34,117 nucleotides of DNA from Candidatus Borrarchaeota archaeon (GTDB taxonomy: Archaea > Asgardarchaeota > Sifarchaeia > Borrarchaeales > Borrarchaeaceae): positions 1-34,117 of the forward strand of contig JAEOSO010000006.1 in NCBI GenBank assembly GCA_016840315.1. Reading direction: 5' to 3'. Shown here one piece after another: positions 1 through 5,999 of this stretch (the first letter of the stretch is position 1; each line of letters opens with the position of its first letter). Below the pieces are notes generated by a model. The model had not been told where the DNA came from, ran no database searches, and saw nothing but the letters and a program-made list of their open reading frames with translations. Both the position numbers and the translations under genes were made by a program.

Positions 1-244
1 GAATCTGTGCTGCCTTTTCTATGGCGTCATCAATGGGCACTTTTTTGAGTTTCCCATTTTCTCTTATCATTGGAGCTGTGATTCTGTGAGACACATCATT
101 GGCTGACATGAATTTTGCTGTGCCGAGGACACAGGCGTTTACAGTTTCCACAATTTTGCCTTTTTCTACATATATTTCAATATCGTCGCATAAACATCCA
201 CAAAAAGGACAGATGACGTCTTTTACAACAGTTTGTTTGCTCAT
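1..244 (-). CDS. fwdB: Formylmethanofuran dehydrogenase subunit B, N-terminal part (runs off left edge)
   Basis: This is the catalytic molybdo- or tungstopterin subunit of formylmethanofuran dehydrogenase, which reduces CO2 to formyl-methanofuran. Only the first 81 codons are in the window. The start is the ATG at 242-244 (minus strand), giving MSKQTVVKDVICPFCGCLCD. The CPFCGxLCDD motif near residue 12, followed by a Cys about 20 residues later (VNACVLG), is the typical N-terminal [4Fe-4S] site of FwdB/FmdB. No in-frame UGA lies in the visible part; the family's active-site Cys/Sec lies further on, outside the window. The gene follows fwdD in the same direction, but a 340-base repeat fills the gap between them, so its start is only 8 bases from that repeat. 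The ribosome site is weak. Confidence 0.88.
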   Translation of the reverse strand, partial: MSKQTVVKDVICPFCGCLCDDIEIYVEKGKIVETVNACVLGTAKFMSANDVSHRITAPMIRENGKLKKVPIDDAIEKAAQI

Positions 245-251
245 CTTTTGG

Positions 252-592
252 TTCACTGATCCCCCTCAAGGAAACCCCTGCCCTTGAGGGTGGGCAGGAA
301 TTGAGGGTGTTTTTCACTTGTACTAGGGTCTCTCCCCTTTTAAATATATGTTCTGGGATAGAGGTACGTGGTCTAAAGGCACACCTCTCGGAGAAGTGGA
401 AACGGTTAATGACCTCAAGAAGGATGAAGGAGGAAACTGGTATAGCCCGACTCTAGATGAGGATTACTGGGCTGGGCTGCGGTAAACACGCCCATATGGT
501 AGCGTGCGATGAGGTTGAAACTCTTCTGCAAAGAAGAGGACTGAGACCAAGTACAGCTACAAGCCTCACTGCTTTCGCGTGAGGTAGTTTAC
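252..592 (+). mobile_element. Structured palindromic repeat, copy A (IS200/IS605-like, stand-alone RNA candidate)
   Basis: One of two near-identical repeats (the other is 1141-1479); about 95% identical, and the last ~190 bases differ at a single position. It opens with an imperfect palindrome (perfect arms CCTGCCC 277-283 and GGGCAGG 292-298) and ends with a CCTCAC/GTGAGG hairpin (564-584) followed by TAGTTTAC, much like the right ends of archaeal tnpB (IS1341-type) elements. Between them are hairpins CACGC/GCGTG (487-506) and CTCTTCT-GCAA-AGAAGAG (521-538, GNRA-type loop). A TATA-like stretch (TTTTAAATATATG, 338-350) would start transcription near 372 and give a ~220-base RNA. No transposase gene is present. 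The repeat fills the fwdD-fwdB gap and ends five bases before the fwdD stop codon. Orientation is uncertain, since the opening palindrome also resembles the reverse complement of the IscB left end. The class assignment is inference; the repeat and the hairpins are seen directly. Confidence 0.6.
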
Positions 593-596
593 TTCC

Positions 597-1007
597 TCAC
601 TTTTTGAGCGGCATTATTTTTTTCATTAGTGCAGTTGGGGTTAGTACCTTCTCATTTAGAGCAACTTCAATGACGGCTTCGACCCCCTTGTAAGATGGCA
701 TTCCTGTTGAATCAGTCTCCGGATTGACTACCACGTTTGCGTATAGTCCCATTGGAATAAATATAATTCCTCTGTGTGGAGCTTGGGTTGATTCAATTCC
801 GCTTACTAATATTGCTCCATAATCAGTCTTAACTTTCACAGTATCGCCATCGTAAATTCCTAGTTCTTTCATGTCATCCGGATCGATATCACACACAGCC
901 GTGCTAAGAACGTAACCTCTAGTGAGTTTTTCACCCTCTAAACTGACTCCTTGCTCAATAGATCGACCGGTAAGGAGGGTGACCTTTTTTGACTTTTTCA
1001 TTCCCAT
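597..1007 (-). CDS. fwdD: Formylmethanofuran dehydrogenase subunit D
   Basis: A 136-residue molybdopterin-dinucleotide-binding beta-barrel subunit (MopB C-terminal domain type) that packs on FwdB and closes over the pterin cofactor. The signature region is DPDDMKELGIYDGDTVKV near residues 43-60, followed by a GIIFIPMGLYAN segment and a TDSTGMPSYKGVEA segment typical of FwdD/FmdD. Length matches the family. The start ATG at 1005-1007 has GGTGA just upstream; a second ATG two codons in is possible. It stops with TGA (597-599), showing that UGA is used as an ordinary stop in this genome. It is probably transcribed from the TATA box at 1120-1129 together with fwdB, through the intervening repeat A. 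No fwdC is visible in the window. Confidence 0.88.
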   Translation of the reverse strand: MGMKKSKKVTLLTGRSIEQGVSLEGEKLTRGYVLSTAVCDIDPDDMKELGIYDGDTVKVKTDYGAILVSGIESTQAPHRGIIFIPMGLYANVVVNPETDSTGMPSYKGVEAVIEVALNEKVLTPTALMKKIMPLKK

Positions 1008-1119
1008 CTCTTTTCACCATTTTCCTACTGGAAATTTAAGAGGATATCTTGAAAACCAATATAGATGAATATTAGATCTAATCAACGAATTTTCAAATAT
1101 TGATCTTTCACTTATATAG

Positions 1120-1129
1120 AATTTGAAAG
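1120..1129 (-). promoter_or_regulatory. TATA box for fwdD (minus strand)
   Basis: On the minus strand the bases read CTATATAAG, an archaeal-type TATA box. Transcription would begin near 1099, leaving a leader of about 90 bases before fwdD. Repeat B begins only about 12 bases upstream of the box, at 1141. Confidence 0.45.
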
Positions 1130-1140
1130 TTGTCGAAACT

Positions 1141-1479
1141 TTCATTGATCTCCTCAAGGAAGCCCCTGTCCCTTAGGGTGGGGGGAATTGAGGGTGTTTT
1201 TCACTTGTACTAGAGTCTCTCCACTTTTAAATATATGTTCTGGGATATAGGTAAGTGGTCTCAAGGCACACCTCTCGTAGAAGTGGAAACGGTTAATGAC
1301 CTCAGGAAGGATGAAGGAGTAAACTGGTATAGCCCGACTCTAGATGAGGATTACTGGGCTGGGCTGCGGTAAACACGCCCATGTGGTAGCGTGCGATGAG
1401 GTTGAAACTCTTCTGCAAAGAAGAGGACTGAGACCAAGTACAGCTACAAGCCTCACTGCTTTCGCGTGAGGTAGTTTAC
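1141..1479 (+). mobile_element. Structured palindromic repeat, copy B
   Basis: Second copy of the repeat at 252-592, in the same orientation and 339 bases long. After the opening palindrome (1163-1184) I count about nine substitutions relative to copy A and no indel. All three 3' hairpins are intact, and the one change in the 3' half (CCATATGG to CCATGTGG) falls in a hairpin loop. The TATA-like stretch (ACTTTTAAATATATG, ending at 1237) is kept. It is preceded by TTGAT (1145-1149), the same pentamer used as target by ISDra2; copy A has CTGAT there. A 45-codon open frame (1235-1372) is open in both copies, but its ATG lies inside the TATA-like stretch, so I do not call it a gene. Confidence 0.6.
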
Positions 1480-1855
1480 TCATCTTTCCATTTAAATTTT
1501 GCTGATTTTAATGTTGTGAATGATACATTTAGAATCTATTGAAAAGAGTCAGTTGATTTTCAAGATGAGAGGCTGAATGTTGTTTTCCATAAATAAAAAT
1601 ATCTTGTTTTTAAGCTAAAGTAGAATTTTTGCCAAAAACACCAGATAAAAAAGAGCACGTGCTTACTAATACCATGTGATGAAAAGTTCAAAGGAGATAA
1701 AGGGAACAGACACTAGATAAACTATATATAACCACTTTATGTATTTCAATGATCTAGTGTCTCAAAATTCATCTCTTGCTGACCCTGTGATCTACTTGAA
1801 CCCTCATCCTATTCTACTAAAGCGGCTGAATGTAAAAATTATAAAGGTAAATGCG
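1480..1855. other. Non-coding A/T-rich spacer
   Basis: No convincing gene on either strand. The only structure seen is the inverted repeat around a TATA-like run described separately at 1708-1762. A copy of TTTCAATGA, the motif that flanks the right end of both IscB elements, occurs at 1744-1752. Confidence 0.5.
1708..1762. promoter_or_regulatory. TATA-like run enclosed by an 11-base perfect inverted repeat
   Basis: AGACACTAGAT at 1708-1718 is matched by ATCTAGTGTCT at 1752-1762. The 33-base interior contains ACTATATATAACC (1721-1733), which reads as a TATA box on both strands. The arrangement resembles an operator around a promoter. The nearest genes are the ferredoxin at 2388 (plus) and fwdD at 1007 (minus), both now separated from it by repeats. 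Confidence 0.35.
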
Positions 1856-2293
1856 TGACATCCTCCCCAGCCTTTCGGATGGGGCTTCCAGCTTTCCATT
1901 GTAGTTCTCGCTCCCTCACGGGAGGCGACGCTTCGCCACGTTCACTACAGGTATGGGCTTACGGAAGCTTACCAGGTTGCACACGCTGCTCACCCTTATC
2001 CTGCCCCTTCTTTATCTGCCTGCAGAATGCTATTGATCTTTTACCTGTCTGTCTGACAGGTTAGCACACTGCACACAATAAGGGGATTCTCTTGCCACGC
2101 TGGATAAGACCTCATGCACGGGCTTCCTCACGTTTAGCCCTGTCACTTACTGACTGGTCGCTTACAGGAGGATATACCTCCACCCAGTCGGGCATTACGG
2201 GTACACTCGCCGTACCATCTATAGGTTTCCAAAAAACTATAAAAAGCCATCGGCTTTCATCCCCTCCCTCTCAGAAGGGGACTTCCCGCCGAT
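1856..2293 (-). mobile_element. Palindrome-bounded non-coding element C (degenerate IS200/IS605-like remnant)
   Basis: On the minus strand this segment ends in GGAAGCCCC...GGGGAGGATGTCA, the layout of right ends found after archaeal tnpB genes (palindrome 1865-1884). The other end is a double palindrome: ATCGGC (2249-2254) pairs with GCCGAT (2288-2293) around TCCCCT/AGGGGA (2260-2281). The interior is rich in hairpins: CTCCC/GGGAG near 1912-1925, ACCTGTC/GACAGGT near 2042-2060 and GGAGG/CCTCC near 2167-2181. A short minus-strand frame next to the right end (PVRERELQWKAGSP) looks to me like a tnpB C-terminus, but it is too short to prove. Short plus-strand open frames here look spurious. Most likely it is a decayed transposon keeping its structured 3' RNA. 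Confidence 0.45.
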
Positions 2294-2387
2294 AAAGTTA
2301 AATATTCAAAAACTGGTTAAAGGACAGTTGATCGCCTCACTTATAGGTGATTATCGGCTGATTCCTATGATCTTGAGGGATAATATC

Positions 2388-2621
2388 ATGCCTTACGAAA
2401 TTATTATTAATGAAAGGCTGTGTCATGGGTGTAATGACTGTGTTATTGCATGTCCTAAGACCGTATTATGTAGAGATGATCCTGAGAATATGATAATTAT
2501 TGTAAAGTCAGGAAAGGCTCGTATTATGAAATCTGAGTTATGTGATGGATGCGGAATGTGTATTGAGGCATGTCCTGTCAGGGCAGTAAGAATAATTGTC
2601 CCTGCACAAACTGAGGGGTGA
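2388..2621 (+). CDS. Two-cluster ferredoxin, FwdG-like
   Basis: A 77-residue ferredoxin with two complete C-x2-C-x2-C-x3-CP motifs (CHGCNDCVIACP near residues 12-23 and CDGCGMCIEACP near 52-63), so it should carry two [4Fe-4S] clusters. The ATG at 2388 is preferred over an upstream start at 2328 because it sits just after TTGAGGGATA and begins at the normal family N-terminus (MPYEIII). It lies 6 bases before the polyferredoxin gene and upstream of hdrA, so it probably passes electrons between the Hdr and Fwd modules, as FwdG does in methanogens. It could equally be a ferredoxin subunit of the Hdr complex; the name rests on gene context. Confidence 0.8.
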   Translation: MPYEIIINERLCHGCNDCVIACPKTVLCRDDPENMIIIVKSGKARIMKSELCDGCGMCIEACPVRAVRIIVPAQTEG

Positions 2622-2627
2622 TGCATT

Positions 2628-3401
2628 ATGCTACCTTTAGTACGAAAAACAGAGGATCCTGATACGGTCACAGCAGAATTCAAACTGTTGACCGTTGATT
2701 TAAAGCTTCATTATGATAAGAATCGTTGTACTGGATGTGGAACCTGTATTTTAGTTTGCCCCAAAAGCGCTATTGAGAGAGGACCTGTAGGCGCTGCAAT
2801 AAAAAAGTCTGGAGATATTGAATGCCCTCCAGCAATCTTGATCGACGAAAATAAGTGTGTTTACTGTGGTACATGCTCTTATATGTGTCCCTTTTTCGCT
2901 TTGAAGTTAGAAATAAATGGGGAGCAGAAAAATTTACTTGCTGAAAACAAAGCGGTTCCACCATTACCATCAGAGTTTGTAGACTGTGAAAGAAAAGGAA
3001 TCAAGGCACGAAAATTATTCAAGGGCAAAATAAAAATCTACCCCGAGAACTGCCCCGGAGGATGTAGCACATGCGCTGACATTTGTCCCACTGGAGCAAT
3101 CTATGTTCCAATCCCTAAAGAGGGCGGAGAAAGAACACCACGAATTGCGCTAGATGAGGAAAAATGTATCTATTGTGGGGCATGTGTCAATGCTTGTCCA
3201 ACGAAATGTACAATAATGAGAGATGAAGATCAGTGCCTCTTTGAAACTGAATGTCCTATTGTCTGCGTGAATGAATGTCCTATTGAATTACAGCGTGAAG
3301 TCATTTATGATGAAGAAGGGGAATATACGCAATTTTGGCTTGACATAGTAGCGAAATTAAGATCTCCCCTTAAATTCTACGAAAGAATCGAAACTAAGTA
3401 A
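2628..3401 (+). CDS. fwdF: Polyferredoxin, FwdF-like
   Basis: A 257-residue soluble iron-sulfur protein. Four cluster motifs are clear: CTGCGTCILVCP, CVYCGTCSYMCP, CPGGCSTCADICP (with one extra spacer residue) and CIYCGACVNACP. Further cysteines near the C-terminus (ECPIVCVNECP) could bind another cluster in an unusual way. Methanogen FwdF has eight clusters in roughly 350 residues, so this is a shorter relative; it can be viewed as one half of that duplicated protein. The start ATG follows GAGGGGTGA. It is in tight order with the small ferredoxin upstream and hdrA 37 bases downstream, which fits an electron wire from HdrA to formylmethanofuran dehydrogenase. The gene symbol is tentative. Confidence 0.75.
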   Translation: MLPLVRKTEDPDTVTAEFKLLTVDLKLHYDKNRCTGCGTCILVCPKSAIERGPVGAAIKKSGDIECPPAILIDENKCVYCGTCSYMCPFFALKLEINGEQKNLLAENKAVPPLPSEFVDCERKGIKARKLFKGKIKIYPENCPGGCSTCADICPTGAIYVPIPKEGGERTPRIALDEEKCIYCGACVNACPTKCTIMRDEDQCLFETECPIVCVNECPIELQREVIYDEEGEYTQFWLDIVAKLRSPLKFYERIETK

Positions 3402-3438
3402 TGAAACTATCAAAGAACATTATGCCACTTTGGAGGTG

Positions 3439-5454
3439 GTGATTAGAACGTCAGAAGAAAAATCTTCTTTAGAAGAAGAAATTCGCATTGGAGTTTTCGT
3501 TTGTGAGTGAGGCTTCCAAATCGCTGCTTATGTCGATGTTCCAACATTGACCGAATATGCTTCAACTTTGCCGAATGTTGCCACTTCAGTAAACAATCTG
3601 TCTCTATGTACAACCGCTGGTGCAGATCTCATAAAAGATAAAATAGTTGTCTATAATTTAAACCGAATTGTTGTTGCTTCCTGTACCCCTAAGACCCATG
3701 AACCTGTTTTCAGAGCCGTGCTCAAGGAACTCGGGATGAGTCCCAGTTATCTTGAATTTGTGAATGTCAGAGAACACGTGGCTTCCGTTCACATGGAAGA
3801 ACCAGAGGATGCTTTAGAAAAAGCAAAAGCGTTACTGCGGGCAGGCGTAGCTCGCGCTGCCACACTTGAGGACGTTCCTCGAAAGGTAGTCGCTGTAAAG
3901 CCGACAGCTCTAGTAATCGGCGGTGGCATCGGAGGATTATCCGCAGCGTTGAACCTAGGTGATGAGGGATTCCAAGTCTATCTGGTTGAAAAAGCGCCCA
4001 GCGTTGGTGGACACATGGCGGGTTTGGATAGAACTTATCCTACAGATGATTGTAGCATCTGAATTCTCGGTCCGGTAATGCTTGAAGTTGACAGACATCC
4101 AAACGTTGAAGTGATGAGTTATTCGGAAGTAAAAAGTGTTTCTGGTGTGATCGGAGACTTCACCGTAATGGTTGAACATAAGCCTAGATATATTGACGAT
4201 GTAAAGTGCAATGGCTGTGGAAACTGCTCAACTGTATGTCCTGTTTACGCTCCTAACGAGTTTGACTGCAATATTGGACCAAGAAAAGCGATCTATAAAC
4301 CATTTGCTCAGGCTGTTCCTAACATCGTTACAATCGATATGGATCACTGCATAAAATGTCGCCTTTGTGTTAAAGCTTGCGAATTAGAAGCAATCAACTT
4401 TGATCAACGACCTAAAGTCACAGAATTGCATATAGGAACAATAATCGTTGCCACTGGATTTGAAGAATATAAGCCGTACGGTATCTATGGCTACGGAGAA
4501 TATGAAAACGTTATAACGCAGAATGAATTCGAGCGCTTATTAGCACCGAATGGACCTACCTTAGGACATTTACGTAGGATTTCCGATGACAAAGCACCGA
4601 AACACATTGCAGTGCTACAATGCGTCGGATCTCGGGATCGAACAAAGAATTTACACTGTTCGGGATACTGTTGCATGGTTGGCATCAAGAACGCGAAATT
4701 GGCAAAGCTGCATGATCCTGATACTGAAATAACAGTTTGTTACATGGATATAAGAGCCGCTGGAAAAGACTTAGAGGAGTACTATACAAGGTCTAGAAAG
4801 CATAAAATCAAGTATTTACGAGGCAACGTTTCAGAGGTAGCAGAAGATCCAGAAACAAAGAATCTAATTCTAACAGTTGAAGACACTTTATCGAATCAGA
4901 TTAAGACGATCGAGGCAGATTTAGTAATTCTTTCTGCAGCTATGGTACCTGGAGAGGGTACGGTGGACATCGCCAATCTCTTGAAACTTGAGAGAAGTCC
5001 AGACGGCTTTATCAAGGAATTCCATAGCCGATTATCACCGATTGACACAAAAGTTCCAGGAATTTACCTGGCAGGCGCCTGTCAAGGCCCAAAATCGGTC
5101 GCCGAAACAGTAGCCTCAGCAAAAGGAGCTGCAGCAGCCGCATCGGGCCCGCTGATTACGCGCAAATACGAGATGGAGTTAATCAAAGCGATTGTAGACG
5201 ATGAACGATGCTCAAGTTGTACGCTTTGTGTCCTTTCATGTCCGTATGATGCTATAACTATGGATGAATCTGGTATCGCGAAAGTAAACGAAGTTGGATG
5301 TAGAGGCTGTGGCACCTGCAGTAGCGTTTGCCTGTCTAGTGCTATCACACTTAGATACTACAGAGATGGGCAATTAGAAGCATATATTGATGCATTATTG
5401 GCACAGGACGTTGTAACAGAAAAAGTCGCTGCGGAGGAAGAAGCAGGAGGTTAG
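3439..5454 (+). CDS. hdrA: Heterodisulfide reductase subunit A, two selenocysteines
   Basis: HdrA is the FAD- and iron-sulfur-containing bifurcating subunit of the Hdr complex. The reading frame is continuous from GTG 3439 to TAG 5452-5454 (671 residues, normal length) if UGA 3508-3510 and UGA 4060-4062 are read as selenocysteine. The first replaces the second Cys of the N-terminal FVCxC-G motif (FVCEUGF, residue 24); the second replaces the second Cys of the CSxC motif (DDCSIUILGP, residue 208). The remainder is intact: FAD loop VIGGGIGG near 159, ferredoxin clusters from Cys257 and Cys304, the CVGSRD...CSGYCC region, and a C-terminal ferredoxin pair from Cys591 and Cys621. GTG 3439 (or 3436) is the only sensible start near the GGAGG, although spacing is tight. 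mvhD follows after 4 bases. A double nonsense pseudogene is unlikely because both UGAs sit exactly on conserved Cys positions. Confidence 0.93.
3508..3510 (+). other. UGA read as selenocysteine, HdrA residue 24
   Basis: In-frame TGA at the position of the second cysteine in the HdrA N-terminal motif (V-C-E-U-G). Family members have V-C-x-C-G here. The frame continues in perfect register afterwards. Confidence 0.85.
4060..4062 (+). other. UGA read as selenocysteine, HdrA residue 208
   Basis: In-frame TGA at the second cysteine of the D-C-S-x-C-I-L motif beside the FAD domain (CSIUILGP). Methanococcal HdrA is known to have selenocysteine in this motif. Confidence 0.9.
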
Positions 5455-5458
5455 AACA

Positions 5459-5911
5459 ATGGTTCAGGAACAAAAAGTTGAGGCAAAAGAATTCGTACCT
5501 CAGATAGTAGCCTTCGTTTGCTGGAAATGAGGATATGGAGCCGCAGATATAGCAGGAGTCGCAAGAATACAATACCCTGCAACAGTTAAACCGATACGGA
5601 TTCCTTGTGCTGGACGAGTATCTCCTGATCTTATTATCAGGGCATTACGGAAAGGCGCAGACGCTGTATTAGTTGTCGGATGATATCCTGGAGAGTGTGA
5701 CTACGAAATCGGCAATATCGTTGCAGAAAAGCAGATTAACTATCTGAAAAACTTGGCTAAATTAATTGGTTTAGACGAACGTCGCATTCAAATGAGATGG
5801 TGTTCCGCTGCTGAAGGGGAACGATTTGCAAAGATGGCGATAGAAGTGACAAACGAAATCCAAAAATTAGGACCTAATCCACTAAAAAACCGACCTGCTG
5901 CGAAAGAATGA
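5459..5911 (+). CDS. mvhD: MvhD/VhuD-type [2Fe-2S] electron-transfer subunit, two selenocysteines
   Basis: MvhD (VhuD) links a hydrogenase or formate dehydrogenase to HdrA through a [2Fe-2S] cluster. The ATG at 5459 follows GCAGGAGG; reading UGA 5528-5530 (residue 24) and 5681-5683 (residue 75) as selenocysteine gives a normal 150-residue protein. The family motif F-x-C-x-W-C-x-Y-x-GAD appears as FVCWKUGYGAAD, and the motif A-G-C-H-P-G-D-C appears as VGUYPGEC. The middle PCAGRV motif and the closing SAAEGERFA motif are intact. I take TGA 5909-5911 as the real stop because it falls at the usual family length; reading through would add a tail unlike the family. The gene is 4 bases after hdrA, so the two are surely co-transcribed and probably translationally coupled. 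No hydrogenase large or small subunit is visible here. Confidence 0.93.
5528..5530 (+). other. UGA read as selenocysteine, MvhD residue 24
   Basis: In-frame TGA in F-V-C-W-K-U-G-Y, at the second cysteine of the conserved N-terminal Cys pair of MvhD. Confidence 0.9.
5681..5683 (+). other. UGA read as selenocysteine, MvhD residue 75
   Basis: In-frame TGA in V-V-G-U-Y-P-G-E-C, at the first cysteine of the conserved C-x-P-G-D/E-C motif of MvhD. Confidence 0.9.
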
Positions 5912-5913
5912 TA

Positions 5914-5961
5914 CTCATGGAGAAACTTAAGCCATGAGTTAACGCCCCTGCGAGGGGAGCG
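5914..5961 (+). promoter_or_regulatory. Two hairpins after mvhD, candidate SECIS location
   Basis: Archaeal selenocysteine insertion elements usually lie in the 3' untranslated region. Directly after the mvhD stop there is a perfect 7-base stem (CTCATGG 5914-5920, CCATGAG 5932-5938, loop AGAAACTTAAG), then a compact 5-base stem (CCCCT 5945-5949, AGGGG 5953-5957, loop GCG) extended by CG pairs around an unpaired AG. Neither clearly shows the canonical GAA/A internal loop under a short G-C stem, so the assignment rests mostly on position. Confidence 0.3.
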
Positions 5962-5999
5962 GCAGATCTATCAATTCTTTCAGGAGAGTTTACATCCAA

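Noticed and set aside
348-485. A 45-codon open frame inside repeat A (also 1235-1372 in repeat B)
   Set aside because: It is open in both copies, but the ATG lies within the TATA-like run and all six residue-changing differences between copies are non-conservative or moderate. There is no ribosome site and no family resemblance.
252-1479. A CRISPR array from the two similar repeats
   Set aside because: There are only two copies of about 340 bases, separated by a gene; nothing like short direct repeats with spacers.
1856-2293. Group II intron or riboswitch
   Set aside because: I saw no domain V-like hairpin, no reverse transcriptase and no known riboswitch core. The transposon-like ends explain it better.
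1855-2295. Two small plus-strand open frames (1855-2064 and 2092-2295)
   Set aside because: They read through palindromes of element C, are low-complexity in Ser, Leu and Arg, and have no ribosome sites.
3439-5911. hdrA and mvhD as pseudogenes with nonsense mutations or frameshifts
   Set aside because: All four interruptions are TGA, never TAA or TAG. All fall on conserved cysteine positions, and the frames are otherwise perfect.
5912-5999. A confident SECIS call
   Set aside because: Position is right, but neither hairpin shows the expected GAA/A internal loop, so it is listed only as a candidate.
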